The notes: generated by a model from the letters alone, not told the origin. A stretch of DNA of 64,000 nucleotides from Nepenthes gracilis (GCA_033239525.1 BSYO01000008.1:11094150-11158149), one strand, 5' to 3'. Positions 11,070 to 22,370 are shown, counted from the stretch's first letter. Numbers and translations: made by a program.

Positions 11070-12871
11070 ATGGCAAGTCTTCAGGGGGCGCCGCTAAACC
11101 CTAATCGGTCTCCCAGTCAACTTTGAAACCTCAATGGTTCCCCAGCCATCCTATCTTCTCCCTCCTTCCCTCCCCTGTAGAGGGGTTCCAAGCTTCCATC
11201 CCCTGGGCCGGATGCATCTTTCCTAGTGGGGCTGAAGCCGTCTTCATCTCCCCGCGTTTCAAATTTTGGGAACGCTGAATGTTGTTTGAAGTCGGCGCCT
11301 ATTCCGGCTTCAACTTCTGAAGATGCGGTTCTCTCAGCGCCCTTGTCCCCTTAAGCTGGGATTGTTCAGAATAATGGTGTTTTGCCACTTAAGTTCCTTC
11401 CCCCTCATGCTATTGTTGGGGATGCCATCACTATCACCCCTTGCTGATGTTCTTCAGCAGGCCCAGGATGTTTGGGGTGCTACGTTGGTGGGCTATTTCC
11501 TCGAATCCCCCCTCCATTTTCAAGTTGTTAGCGCCATTGTTCGTAAAATCTGGGCCAGATTCGGGTTACGAAATGTTGCCGGGAATGATAGCGGTTTCTT
11601 CTTCTTCCGATTTGACTCTGAAGATCATTTGAACCATTGTTTGGCTTGTGGTCCCTGGACCTTAGGTCAGAAAGCCATCCTCCTTAAAAAATGGACGCCT
11701 AGTATGGTGCTAGACAAGGAATCTTTTCAATCGTACCCGATTTGGATCACTTTGTCCAAGGTCCCTACTGAATTTTGGACCCCATTGGGTCTGAGTTGGA
11801 TTGCCAGTGGAGTAGGTAAACCTCTCCTACTGGATCCAAGCACTGCTAGAATGGAGCGACTCAATTTTGCACGGGTCTGTGTTGAAGTAACCAAAGGTGC
11901 ACATCTCCCTTCAGTTATCAGACTGAAGTCAGGATCTGAAGCTGCGGCCTCTGCGGTTGACATTGAGGTTAGTTACCTCAGGAAGCCAATGCACCCTCTG
12001 AAGGGTCACCTTGCAAATCCGGGTAGTAAATCTGCTGGGAATAAAGATGAGTCTCCTAGTCTGGCTGAAGATTCCCATTCCTCCTCTGATGGGGATTATA
12101 CTGAGCCAGTTTTGGGAGCTCTATTGACCAAAACCTTGTTACCCTCCACTCTTTCTCCTGCTGTTAGTGTTGGAATGGAGGTTAGTGATGATCAAGTGCC
12201 TCAAGCAGGCCAGGCCCTCCCTAGATGTGATGCAGGAGCTGTGGCTGATGTCCTAACTAGATCAACTGATGCTGGTTTTATTGCCTCTGGTCATGAAATT
12301 TTGGATGATGGGGTTTTCCGAGAGGCTGACGTGGATAATCAGCCCCCCAGGTTGTTGCCTGCTGATGTTGATCCTCTCGTTCTTTGTGAGTCGGATTCTT
12401 CTGAGGAGACCAGCATTGTTGACCAATCTGGTGAGGAGAGTTCCTCTGACTGCTCAGAGTCGGGTGGGACTACCCCGCTTGAGGGTGCTCCGGCTGTTGG
12501 CTCTCTTCCTGGGCCCCTTGCTGTTCCGCTTGATCCTCATGCTTCGGGTCCAATTGCGGTGGTAGATCCTGAGTTTACCCCCGAATCTATCTCACGGATT
12601 GTTCAGAAATACTCCCTGGATGGCTCTAATCATAATGGGTTAAAATCTGTTAGGCCTGGGAATTCTGTGGTTGATGGTTGTGTGGGTCCGGCACTGGTTG
12701 AACCAAGGTGTGAGGAGCCCTAGACGATTTACTCGTCACACCTTTAGGGAGATGCTTGCCATGCATGATGCTGCGTGTAAGAGGGAAAGGGCCAGAAGAC
12801 GTAGAAAAGCTGCTTCCCGTAAGCCAAAAGTCCCCAAAGAATGGGCCGTGTTGAGGCCTGGTTCTTCTTGA
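11070..12871 (+). pseudogene. LINE ORF1 (DUF4283-type RNA-binding protein), frameshifted
   Basis: The likely original start is MASLQGAPLNPNRS at 11070, followed by a stop about 18 codons in and a frameshift near 11440. A long open frame (11323-12723) then carries the conserved domain. Visible motifs are a LVGYFLE start, FFFFRFDSEDHL, GPWTLGQKAILLKKW, WITLSKVPTEFW, GVGKPLLLDPSTA and ARVCVEV, the order expected of DUF4283. An acidic, serine-rich linker follows. A second frameshift near 12720 moves the basic C-terminus (KRERARRRRKAASRK) to another frame ending at 12871. In autonomous plant LINEs this protein binds element RNA and ORF2 follows; here ORF2 is missing. Confidence 0.85.
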
Positions 12872-12929
12872 AGGGACTGTGCTTGGGTCAAATGTGCCTT
12901 GTGGCATCTTGGAGGCCAGAGTGATTATT

Positions 12930-13200
12930 GTTCGCTAAACGGCCGGAGTGGCCTTGAGTGATGATTCCGGAGTGTTTTTTGTACTCTCATTGGCCGGAGT
13001 GGCCATGCATGAGATGAGGCCGGAGTGTCTATACATCCGGAGTGCCTGTTTCGTTAAAAGGCCGGAGTGGCTTTGAGTAAGATGAATCCGGAGTGCATTT
13101 TGTACACTAAAAGGCCGGAGTGGCTTGCGTGTTGAGAATGTTGAAGCCGGAGTGCCTTTGTACTCTAAAAGCCGGTGTGGTGTGCGATGCGGCTTTGTTT
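12930..13200 (+). repeat. CCGGAGTG minisatellite inside the LINE
   Basis: About ten copies of a CCGGAGTG core, alternating GGCCGGAGTGGC and TCCGGAGTGC forms, spaced about 25-50 bases apart with TTTGTACTCTAAAAG-like spacers. It occupies the place where ORF2 should be, between ORF1 and the 3' UTR. Confidence 0.85.
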
Positions 13201-13480
13201 GATTTGAAGTGGTGATGATCCGAAGTGGCTTGTGTTCGGTTTGGGGTTGAGGCCGGTTTGGCCTGCTGACATTTTTCTTCTGATGCTTTGTTCCCAATTT
13301 TGGAACTTTAGGTCTGGTTTTTTTTTTTTTTTCAGAGTTCGGTCTTCTGACTGGCTGATGCTCGGGGAATACCCTAGCGCGTTGTTCTAACTCTAAGTCG
13401 GCAAAATACTTGGAGTTGGAACATCGGTGTGTATCTTTGTTTATTTTAAATTTTATTTAATTACTTACCAAAAAAAAAAA

Positions 13481-13494
13481 TGCAACTTTTTAAG
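13481..13494. repeat. Right target-site duplication of the LINE
   Basis: TGCAACTTTTTAAG, identical to 10965-10978, immediately after the poly(A) tail. Confidence 0.95.
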
Positions 13495-14620
13495 CCACTC
13501 TCTCTGAGAGTATATCATTCCAAAGCTACTCACTTATTTGAACACACTAAATGGAGCCCAATCTTCCAATTTACACTCAATTCCTAAACATTCCTGCATC
13601 TACGCATTCTTTCTCATCCTCATATTTTTCTATTTGATTAAGAAAGATTACAGACTTGAATGTCAAAAAACATATCGGGAAGCGAGTCCTGCATTCATTT
13701 GACATCTTATTTGTTAATTATGATGTCAAGATCTAAATTAAAATAATAAAAATTAGACCCGCTCCAATCGGATATCCGAATTAAACAACTCCTTAATTTG
13801 TTCTATAACTCAAATCTATAAACACATCAAATTTCAAAAAATTAAAAATAAAATTTTGATTCTAATTTTAATTATAATTTTAAATGGAAGTCAAGCATAA
13901 GAAATTATTAGTTTTTTTTTCCTGATAATACAAATAAAAAACATGTATTAGTAGCACCTTCGTTAGCTGTGGATTTTAAAGATTTTCTATTAATACATAT
14001 TACAAAAAAATGAATAATCAGGATTGACTAAGCTTAATAATAAAATTTTGACAATGATAGTGCCGCCGCAATTAATTTGATGAAATTGCAAATTTCTTCT
14101 CTGAAATTCAATGACAGCAACTCTTTGACTCGCAGCATACCGCCACCCTCCAATCACAGTAATAAAAAAGAGATCTTTCCTTTTCGGACAAGAGATTTAT
14201 TATAATTACAATCAGAATTATAATTATTATTGTAGTAGGGGTTTAGAGAGAGAGAGAGAGAGAGAGAGGCTTGGGCATCAGGCTGATTTCTTCTCTCGCA
14301 AGTGACAGACAATTGAGATAAAGTAAGCGCTTCAAAATCAGTGGCAGCCACACAAAGACACTTCAGCCAACAGAGATAATTAAATAATCATGCAAAAAGA
14401 TAAAAGCCAGCACAACCATAAATTAAACATCATGTTAGCCATAGAAAAGAACTCAAACAATTCATTTTCACAAGAAGCATTTCCATATCCCGACAGCAAC
14501 AGATGGGAAATAAAGCTTACAAAGACACGATCAAGGGTGTGTGAAACTAAGAGGAAGGATAATCCACTGCTAACTAAATTTACTACTGCCTCCCTCTCAA
14601 TCTACCACTAACGCAAAATC
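13495..14620. other. LTR remnant, AT-rich spacer and GATA 3' flank
   Basis: The first 170 or so bases continue the LTR-like leader interrupted by the LINE. The rest to about 14150 is AT-rich with no coding signal. A pure AG repeat occupies 14245-14268. The part nearest 14620 should hold the 3' UTR of the GATA gene; no clear polyadenylation signal could be fixed. Confidence 0.5.
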
Positions 14621-15296
14621 CTAGGCATTGACAGAACCACGAGAGAGAGCCATCAAAAGCACAGCAGCTCGCTCTACCTCTCCGAGCTTCCTTCTCTGCT
14701 TGTCAACCGGTAATCTCTGCATCAACACCTCTCTCCCCACAGCTAACAGCCTCTGATTCAACGGACTCCCCAAGTTACCATTACTTGTATTACTGCTGAT
14801 ATTCTGATGATTTATCTTCTTTGATTTCTTGCCCTCTGCCTGGCCTTTGTTTAATCCCAAAATTGCCCTTCTCTTCTTCCTGCTTCTGATCCCGCATGCA
14901 TTGCAAAGCGACTGTTTCAGCAGACAGACAGAGATCACATCGTCAAAAACCAAATCAAGAGTATAGATCAAGCAAGAACAATCGAGAGAGAGAGAGGGAG
15001 AGAGGGAGAGGGAGAGGGACCTTAGGGCCGGCAGGGCCACCCCTCCAAAGAGGTGTCTTGGAGGTGCCACAATCAGCACACGTCTTCTTAATCTCACAAA
15101 CTTGGCTTTCTTCTGAAGAAGCTCCATCTGGGCATTTGTGATTCATGCCTTCAAATTCTGACCTCTGCATCAATTGATCAATCAAGCTTATCATTATCGA
15201 ATCACTCCTAGTATCATATCATTTGTAATCAAGAAAGGGTAAACAGAGAATGATGGGGTCACTTGATAACTTACATTCTCACTATGATCCACCATT
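14621..15296 (-). CDS. LLM-domain B-class GATA zinc-finger transcription factor (GATA15/16-like)
   Basis: Three-exon model on the minus strand: 15296-15276 (MVDHSEN), 15164-15021 and 14911-14621, predicting 151 residues. Intron 1 has a GTAAGT donor and TTGATGCAG acceptor; intron 2 starts GT and ends ACAG. The spliced protein has one zinc finger, C36-X2-C39-X18-C58-X2-C61, with the TPLWRGGPAGPK and SLCNACGIRSRKKRR signatures of plant B-GATAs. The intron lies between PK and SL, where related genes are split. A basic linker follows, then LNQRLLAVGREVLMQR and a C-terminal AAVLLMALS, the LLM motif. Arabidopsis GATA15 and GATA16 are close in length and layout; this family binds GATA sites and acts in greening, light and cytokinin responses. 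An alternative start in intron 1 (MISLIDQL, 15194) would need intron retention. No coding defect is seen. Confidence 0.9.
14981..15018. repeat. GA/CT microsatellite in GATA intron 2
   Basis: A GAGAGA/GAGGGA purine run fills about a third of the 109-bp second intron, right beside the donor site. On the transcribed strand it is a CT-rich tract. Confidence 0.85.
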
Positions 15297-15960
15297 TATA
15301 TAGAATCCTTTCAAGATCTGAACGAAACCAGAAAGTTTATGGCTAGATCAGATAAGAGCAGGGCTCACACTGTGTGTCTGTGTGTGTGTTTTCCTAAGTC
15401 ACGAAAAAGGCTAGAATCTGAAAACCCCAATCGTTCCCCTGCTTCAAAGAGCATCAATAGCGTCCTTTCTGGAAATAGTGGAAAGAAGAAATCAGAAATC
15501 TGATCAAGCTGAATACTAGAAAAGCCGGATAGAAAAGCGACTAATAAAGGAAGAGATCAGCTAAAGGTAACACATTGTAAGACAACTGATCTGAGATTTA
15601 ACCAAGTAGGAAATCGATCAGAAACCTGTGCTACCCGCTGAAAGAGAAAGCGAGTAAGGAACACAGAAAGGAAGTAGAGTAGATCGCCATGGTTGGTTGA
15701 TGAAGAGGGAGAGGGAAAGGGAGAGAGATGAAGGTGGCGCAATTTTGCTGGGAGGCTTAAAATGGAACCGACATGCCGAGAGGCAGAGAGGGCAAGAGAG
15801 AGAGACTGTCAAACAGTGGCACGCACGGGGTTATCCGCAGCAGCCGATTGGGAAAGAGAGAGGCTTGAAAAGCGAGGCGCGAGAAGAAAACCCTAGCAGA
15901 TTGAAGCTTAAATGCCGAAACTGACCTCGGTTAAGAATATTATTCATAACACTGTCCACC
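15297..15960 (-). promoter_or_regulatory. Leader and promoter region of the GATA gene
   Basis: No competing gene. On the minus strand it contains a CT-rich stretch (about 15690-15810) typical of plant 5' leaders. A candidate leader intron runs from a CACAG|GTTTCT donor near 15628 to a TTTCGTTCAG acceptor near 15316. A telo-box AAACCCTAG lies at 15888-15896 (plus-strand spelling). Start site and splicing are inferred, not proven. Confidence 0.5.
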
Positions 15961-16394
15961 CCGCCAAATAATTTTTGTGAGGGCGCGTTTCACAGCAATT
16001 TTCAGGATCAAATTTTTTGTGGCAGAAAATCCAACTACTGCAAATATTAATTACTTTCCTGAAGTACGGGAAAAACATTTTAAATAATTAAAATATATAT
16101 GTTCACTTAAAAAAAACAATACTTAAATTTAAAAGTTTTCATTGAGTTCATGACATTTTGATACGTTGGAGAATACACTTGGTATTCAAATGTTGGCAAC
16201 GAGTTATCAAGGGGTTGCTGGGTGGGAACCTGTCAAGGCCTTGAACGTCAGAGCTGGTTTTTCTATTGGACAGGTCTTGGAGCTTGAACTAGACAGGAGG
16301 GGGTCAGCTTAGGATGGCGGGAGGGACGGCTGTCTAGGAGTGGAGGTGGGCTAGCAGCTTAGGATCGCCTCGTATTAAATCATGAATTGCCCAA
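15961..16394. other. Spacer upstream of the GATA gene
   Basis: AT-rich to about 16180, then a more GC-balanced stretch with no reading frame or motif that I recognise. Confidence 0.4.
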
Positions 16395-16570
16395 AAAGGA
16401 GAGTGGTAAGATCAATCTCGACAGTAAACTTTGCAAAACACCCACAGTCAGCTATGGCCGTGTTGAGATCAATTCAAATAGCTCTGCCAATTAGATTTTC
16501 AATGCACGGGAGCATATTTTTATGAAAGAACAGCATATAGAGGCCTAGGACTCTAAACCAAACTACCTCT
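16395..16570 (-). pseudogene. LINE ORF1 (DUF4283) fragment
   Basis: On the minus strand the reading VVWFRVLGLYMLFF, then NLIGRAI, then GCFAKFTVEIDLTT, interrupted by one stop, follows the order of the second half of the DUF4283 domain (W-R-LPGLP, IGxxIG, FAR-VEIDL). The fragment is isolated; no ends of an insertion were found. Confidence 0.6.
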
Positions 16571-16650
16571 TCTCCACTTGGAGAAGCCTCATGTTGGCTA
16601 GAGACCTCATTGTTAAAGGGGCTAAGTGGTTATTGGGAATGGTAAAACAG
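16561..16650 (+). pseudogene. LINE ORF2 C-terminal fragment
   Basis: On the plus strand the reading FSTWRSLMLARDLIVKGAKW followed by LLG matches the conserved segment after the reverse transcriptase of plant LINE ORF2 (S-WRS-ARDLI-KG-W-IG-GK). It meets the minus-strand ORF1 fragment head to head, so this spot is a junction of two LINE-derived pieces. Confidence 0.6.
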
Positions 16651-17940
16651 TTCATTTCTATAAAACCCAAATTGTTTAAAGACAAAACCTTTATGTGTTA
16701 TGCCAAGGTAAGTCCTCATATGAAGTTAGAAAATTTCACATTGATACATTTTAATCAGCCAAATATGTCCTGAGTAGGTTGGTTAACTCATTTTCCATCC
16801 TTATTCAACTCCTAACGATCTCAATATCGACTTCCCCACCAAAAACCAATCAGTATTTAAATAGTCATTGGGTGTTTAAGGAGCCTTTCTAATGTGTCCT
16901 CGAATCCGAATTATTATACAAATTAGAAAGTTAAGAATTGTCCGATCGATCTGACCAGGATCCAGTCTCCATATACATTTAATTTCAATCCTATGCAATA
17001 CAACAAAATACGGTCAAAGGATTAACGAAACTCAATCCTCGTATATCCTCTGACACTCCAGTCAGTTATTTTTCTTTGAGAAAAAAAAGGAAGGAAGTGT
17101 AAATGCTTGTAAAAATTATTTTTATTTATGGTATGTGCATTTTAGAAATCGTCTTAATAAGAGATAAATAGTGCGCTTAAAGTATCTTAAGTTTGTCTTT
17201 AGTTACTTTTGTTTGGTTGAGTATCATCCTCTTTTTCTGTTGGAAATGAGGGGTTTATGTAGAAGTTATGGGTAGTTGACCTTTCCGAACAACTGCGCTA
17301 AGGAACCGTTGAGTGGATAAGAAGATGCAATTCAACTGACAGTTCCTATCCAGAGACCGAGATCATTAAGTCAAATAAGAGAAGGAAATTTCTTCGATCA
17401 GTTAGAGATGATTCCGCCTTCCTTCAAGAAGTAAACTGCTCGGATAAGACCGACAGGCTCGCCTACCGATTTTGGATCATATGGGCTGACTGGTCCTCTA
17501 TTTTATTATGGGCTGAATCTTTCGACAGACTCTCCTCATGGGCCGTTAACAATTATATCCATCACTAACCTCCCATACTGAAAGGCATGAAATTCAGCCT
17601 TTTGTTATGATGTTCAAGGATAGTCATTTGCCCGAACCCATACTTTTAGTTCAATGGACTTTGTTGGTTGGCTAGACGAGGACTTTCAGTTCAACAAGCT
17701 TCATCAAATGTCTAGATGATGGCTCCTAATCCGATGGACTTCATTAGTTCCACCAATAGTAGAATTAAATGCGATCTTCTTCGAGCCCTGTGCCATTCTC
17801 GAAATTACACCAATCATCATTATTAACTTCAGACGATTGACGTGCTGTACAGCCTACAGGGTGTTGACATGTATCACCGTTATGATGAGGCACGTCCTTT
17901 TGAATTTTTCTCTCTATGGCGTCGTTTCGACTCAAAGGGC
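16651..17940. other. Probable Tat LTR or 3' region, boundaries unresolved
   Basis: No gene seen. By position this stretch should contain the 3' LTR of the minus-strand Tat element and the upstream region of its antisense ORF. I could not identify a second LTR copy to set its ends, because the 5' part of the element is missing. Confidence 0.35.
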
Positions 17941-17944
17941 CTTG

Positions 17945-17954
17945 CTATAAATAG
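17945..17954 (+). promoter_or_regulatory. TATA box of the Tat antisense ORF
   Basis: CTATAAATAG about 100 bases before the ATG at 18056, followed by a CT-rich leader. It is a well-formed plant core promoter reading against the retrotransposon's own genes. Confidence 0.6.
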
Positions 17955-18055
17955 TTTCAAATCCTTCATTCCCTCACTTTCTAAAACCTTTCGTTCCTTA
18001 CTCTCTTTGAAACCCTTTCGTCTTCTTCTTCCTTTGAAATCCTTCATCTTCTCTA

Positions 18056-20022
18056 ATGGCTTCCGACATTAATAATATCTAGTCTATCCTTACATTTGCT
18101 AACGTCGACTACGTCTATACTTGATATAAGATTCTGAGCTCATTGGTGTACCTCTTGTCCAGAGTAGGTGGTAGAGCCTACTCTTCACCAGAAGGATACA
18201 TTGCCGTTTGTGTGATTCATCTTAAAGTAGGCCTCTAATATCCAATGGCACAAGAATTGTACAAAATAATGACAGCTCTCCATATTTTGGTCGCCAGGTT
18301 GCAACCCAATTCAGTTAGGTATTTAGTTTTTTTATGTATTTGTACTTGCATTCATGGCCTGGTATTGGATACCAAGGCTATAAAAGTTATTTTCGTTTTC
18401 ACCACAGAAGCAGACTGGATTTCAATCTCTTAATGTTCTGAGTTCGTGTTGAGTAGGGAAAATCCTAACTCAACCAAGAGATGGAAAGATCGGCTCTTCT
18501 ACTTAGTGACTCCCTCCGGATGGGAGCTCTCCAATGAGTGGGGCGGGACAAGTCTCAACATTTTTTAATACTGAGGTATTGGAGCACAATAAGGAGTTAG
18601 CTAAGACACTGATGGATCCTATTAAGGAAAAAGCTAACTCCTTCAATAAGAATAAAAAGAATCGATGACTGCTTGTCAAGTGTCTAACTTAGGCAAAATG
18701 GGAGCCTGTATTGGAGGGGTCAAACGCGCATCCTGCACCATCAGTTCATAAAAAGAAGTTGAAGAGAAAATAAAAACCCCTCCAAATAAGCAAGTCGTCG
18801 GCTTAAGCGACCGAGCACAAAGAAGCCTCGGTCGGGTCCTCCTCTGATGACAAATCCACTATTGATCAGCTGGTAAGGAGAAAAAGGTCGTCGATGAGGA
18901 TGGACCCAACTCCTATATCTTTCTGGCCTAAACGTCTAGGACCGTTGGACCAGATAAAGGCTGTGAGCCTTTGAAGTCTGCGACTGAGGTTGGTGCCGAA
19001 GACATTCCTATCTCTACTCTATCCATTACTTCATATGAGGTGCCGTCCATTCTGCCATCCCTGTCCGATGAGCCCCTACCTAATCTTCATACAAATTTTG
19101 CCGATGGTGCTTCCTAGATCAGCGAAACTTAGTCTTGGGAGGATGAGGAGGTACCTCAAATCGAGTTTTCAAAGGCCAACATCCTAGAGGTGGTCACCCC
19201 GGAATTTCATACTGAGGTTGCCAAGGTCCCTTCTTCCGAGCCCCCAGCGTTCGAGGTCAGAGTTGAAGACGAGGCCGAAACACGAGTCGAGATGGCAGGC
19301 ATACTTTGCTTGGAGGCCCCTACATCCGAGGCTGAGCCGAAAGAAACTTTTAAAGCAGTAGTCAGAACATTTGGTTCTGAGCCCCCAACATTTGAGGTCT
19401 AGAGGGACGTTTTTGCTAGAGGAGTCGGTAAGGTGGTTGAGGTGGCAGCTGCAAAGCCTTCAGAACCTGAGGTCTAAGAGGTTTTGGAGGTTCCCACAAG
19501 TGATACTTCCACAAGGAGCTCCTTTCTCCAAGGTATTGGCTGAACCTTTTCTCAATTCTTTTTATTACTTTCTTTATAACTTTTAACTTGTTCTTTTTAT
19601 TACAACTTTAAGAATTGGCCTATCATCTCATCTCTACTGCCGACCATCTATCTCACGATTACATTGAGAAACAGAAGTTCATGGCTTTGGAAGAGCATAT
19701 TTCCCATCTTGAACATGAGCTATCTGAGACAAAGTAGAAGTACGCCTTCTTTCATGACCAGAACTTTAGATTGGAGAGTAAGCTTCGGACATCAATTAGT
19801 CCGAATGAGATCGGGAAGGTGATGGAGTACAAGTATTGGGACAGTATCGGTCTCTGCAAACACATCATCAAGATGGTGGCTCCTAGTATTTTCATTTCCA
19901 TGTTTCATCCTAGGAACGCCAGTACTAGTTATAGTTCAGATGTGCTTTACCATCCCAGAGACGATGTGGACTTTTGGGAGCCTTTGTCGAAGACTTTGTG
20001 GCCTCATCCTTCTCTAGAATAA
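18056..20022 (+). pseudogene. Antisense ORF (aORF) of a Tat-clade retrotransposon, PF04195-like
   Basis: Starts MASDINNI, then a stop, with further stops scattered along it. Recognisable pieces are IHLKVGL, QPNSVRYLVFLC (about 18300-18335) and WKDRLFYLVTPSGWE (about 18485-18530), the pattern of the plant 'gypsy-type transposon' proteins. An acidic region (about 19050-19500) follows. A likely intron has a CAAG|GTATTGG donor near 19530 and an ACTTTAAG acceptor near 19613. The C-terminal part is charged and coiled-coil-like (YIEKQKFMALEEHISHLEHE) and ends at 20022. It is convergent with the pol gene on the other strand, the arrangement described for Tat-lineage elements such as Grande. The function of these proteins is unknown. 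Confidence 0.7.
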
Positions 20023-20689
20023 ATATTTTTTTATTATTATCCTTATACTTGTGACATTTTTGTAATATAATAAATTTTTTCATAGCTGTGTCAATTCATC
20101 TTTCTCTTTTTTGTTATTTATACATATATACACATACACACACACACATATATATAAGCTGCCCGAGTATTATAGGTTTAAATGACGGGCTCTTAAGATG
20201 ACTTAAATTGTCATCCACACATAGCTTTGGTCGCTTGGACATACAAGATGGTTTCATAAGTCTAGTGTGTTTGACTTAAATTTTTTGGACCATAGTCAGC
20301 TGACGATACTATTTTTCTTTAATTGGAGGTCTTTGCATTCGTGATTTAAGGAAGCCCCCTATATTTTTAACTTTTGGCCTCATGAGGGCCGCTTGGTTCC
20401 GTGACTAAGTTTTATAATCTAACCTCATTAGGGCCGCTCAATAATATGATCAAGTTTTATTGACCACCAAGTAGTGGTTTTAGGAGTAGGTGAATAGATC
20501 TCACCTAATTTAGGGGCAGCCTAGGTCATACAATATTTTGAAGTGACAAACAATCACCCACATGAACAATAAATTATTATTTTATTAATAAAATTTAATA
20601 TATTCTACAAGCACTCTAAATGATGTAAACTAACCTAGTCAGACGTACATTTATTAATAATACTTTTTGTGGTGAGAGGTATTCCAAGT
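20023..20689. other. Spacer between convergent aORF and pol
   Basis: AT-rich 3' flank of both genes with a short CA/TA microsatellite near 20125-20155. No gene seen. Confidence 0.5.
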
Positions 20690-21700
20690 CCTAGGAACAA
20701 GTTTGCCATTTAAGGTATGTAACTTGTCTGTCCCATTTTGGAGAATGACTGAGACTAGGAAAAGCTCCTCCTAGTTAGGTAAGACCTTGTTCCAGTCGGC
20801 ATTCTTGCCGATTGCTTCAATGTTTCATAGAACTAAATCTCTCACTTCAAACTAGTACTCTCTTATGTTCTTGTTATAATATCTTGCAACCCGTTACTAA
20901 TAAGCTGTCACCCGCAATCATGCCACATCCCGAGTCTCTTCAAGTAGGTCAAGGTTTTTCTGAAATCTTTATAAATTGTTGAGTAAATCAAAATATTCGA
21001 TTCGGAGATTGGACAGTCTGACCTCTATTAGTATGATAGTCTCAATCCCATAGCATAGGTTAAAGGGTGTCTCTTAGGTTGACTCTCTGGGTATCATCCT
21101 ATGTGACCATAATACAGATGGGAGCTTGTCTGCCCATGAGCCCTCAGCACTTTCAACCTTCGTTTTTAAGTCATATAGTGGTATGCGGTTGGTAACCTCT
21201 ACTTGTCTATTGGTTTATAAGTAGGCAACGTAGGTGTGACCCAACCTTATCCTCAAATAAGTACAATACTTTGTGAACAACTTGCTAGTGAATTGGGTCC
21301 TATTATCAGTTCCTATGACTTAAAGAATACTAAATATACATATTATACTCTGATGAATGAATTCTATTGCGTTCTGCTCAATGATTCGAGCCAGTGGGAC
21401 GACCTTGACCCACTTTGTAAGATAGTTGATCCCAACGATCATGAACTTCCTTTGTCCAGACACAACTTGAAGGGATTTGAGGATATCAAGCTTCCATTGT
21501 GCGAATGGCTAGGGTGATTGCAGTGTTCGGAGCTCTATATGTAGTTGATAGGTAAGGTTCCAATGGATCTGGCAATTCTCACATTTTGGTACAAAATCCA
21601 TAGCATTATGCTTCATGGTGAGCCAATAATAATCTTATCGCATGAGTTTGAAAGCAATATTTTTGTCCCCAATATGGGATCTACAAATATCGAGGTGTAC
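20690..21700 (-). pseudogene. Tat-clade gypsy integrase, degenerate
   Basis: Minus-strand reading with frameshifts and stops. The zinc-binding end is recognisable as YYWLTMKHNAMDFVPKCENC (about 21560-21640). The catalytic core follows: FAQWKL, SGQRKFMIVGINYLTKWVK (about 21405-21470), then IGTDNRTQFTSK. The first catalytic aspartate, normally in a DYFTKW context, is asparagine here (INYLTKW). The C-terminal part (about 20690-20830) retains a short region resembling the end of Tat polyproteins (LVPRTWN-like). The enzyme cannot be functional. Confidence 0.75.
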
Positions 21701-22079
21701 TTCTTCTAGAGCGTAGTCATCCTCTTCTGGTATGAGACACCGTAGGTATGGGATACAGTACCCACGTCGATATAACTACCCATCCAAAATAGCATAGCAT
21801 CCTGCTATCTTTTTCTCACATCAGGCCTCATTCGAGTCTCTGGTAACATGCTATCGGACAAGTATCTCATGTAGGGAGTCACCAGCAGTCAGCATCGGTT
21901 ATTTGCATTATCTCTGACTCCGAGTCGTCTATGTTGAAAATTTCGAGGACTTCACACATTTCTTGTGCGTATTACTCAGGGTCCCTGGTTGCTGTGGCCC
22001 ACGCCAATCGGTCTACTATTCCGTTCTCTTCCCTTGGGATGTAGATCATCTCCACACTATCTAATGCTAAAGTCAAGTT

Positions 22080-22370
22080 TTGGACTTTTGAGAGATACTT
22101 GAAAAGTTATCGGTTGAAAGTTTTAAACTTTTTTCAGATCTGATTGACAACAAGTTTCGAGTCACTATAGACGATTAGGTTCTTGATTAGCACTCTTTAG
22201 CCAATTTGAGTCTTGCAAGTAACACCTCGTACTCTATGACATTGTTAGTCATCGAAAATTTGGGGGTCATTGAGTACCTTATTTCTAACCTATTAGGAGT
22301 TTTCAGAACCACGCTAATACCACAGTCTTTCTGCATTGAAGATCCGTCCATGTGCAAGATCCATGTACAA
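22080..22370 (-). pseudogene. Second (archaeal-type) RNase H domain of the Tat element
   Basis: LHMDGSSMQKDCGISVVLKT, then NNVIEYEVLLARL and VYSDSKLVVNQI match the additional RNase H that distinguishes the Tat lineage of plant Ty3/gypsy elements. The D (MDGSS), E (EYE) and D (SDSK) metal-ligand residues can all be seen. It lies between the first RNase H and the integrase, as in other Tat elements. Confidence 0.85.

Larger units (their letters stand above)
10979..13480 (+). mobile_element. ORF1-only LINE (non-autonomous L1-type retrotransposon)
   Basis: A 2.5-kb insertion bounded by a 14-bp target-site duplication and ending in TTACTTACC followed by about 11 A residues, a 3' end seen in plant L1 elements. 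It has a leader, an ORF1 with a DUF4283-type gag-like domain, a short minisatellite built on CCGGAGTG, a pyrimidine-rich stretch and a 3' UTR. No endonuclease or reverse transcriptase sequence lies between ORF1 and the 3' UTR. Because the 5' leader and ORF1 start are present, this is not ordinary 5' truncation. It resembles in principle the ORF1-only 'half-LINEs' of mammals. It must have been mobilised by RT supplied in trans. Confidence 0.88.

Noticed and set aside
14955..15194. GATA start at MISLIDQL
   Set aside because: It reads through a good intron acceptor (TTGATGCAG); the upstream exon with a GTAAGT donor gives a family-like N-terminus.
15557..15924. Leucine- and serine-rich or Arg/Glu-rich frames upstream of the GATA gene
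   Set aside because: They are translations of the CT/GA-rich leader; no domain.
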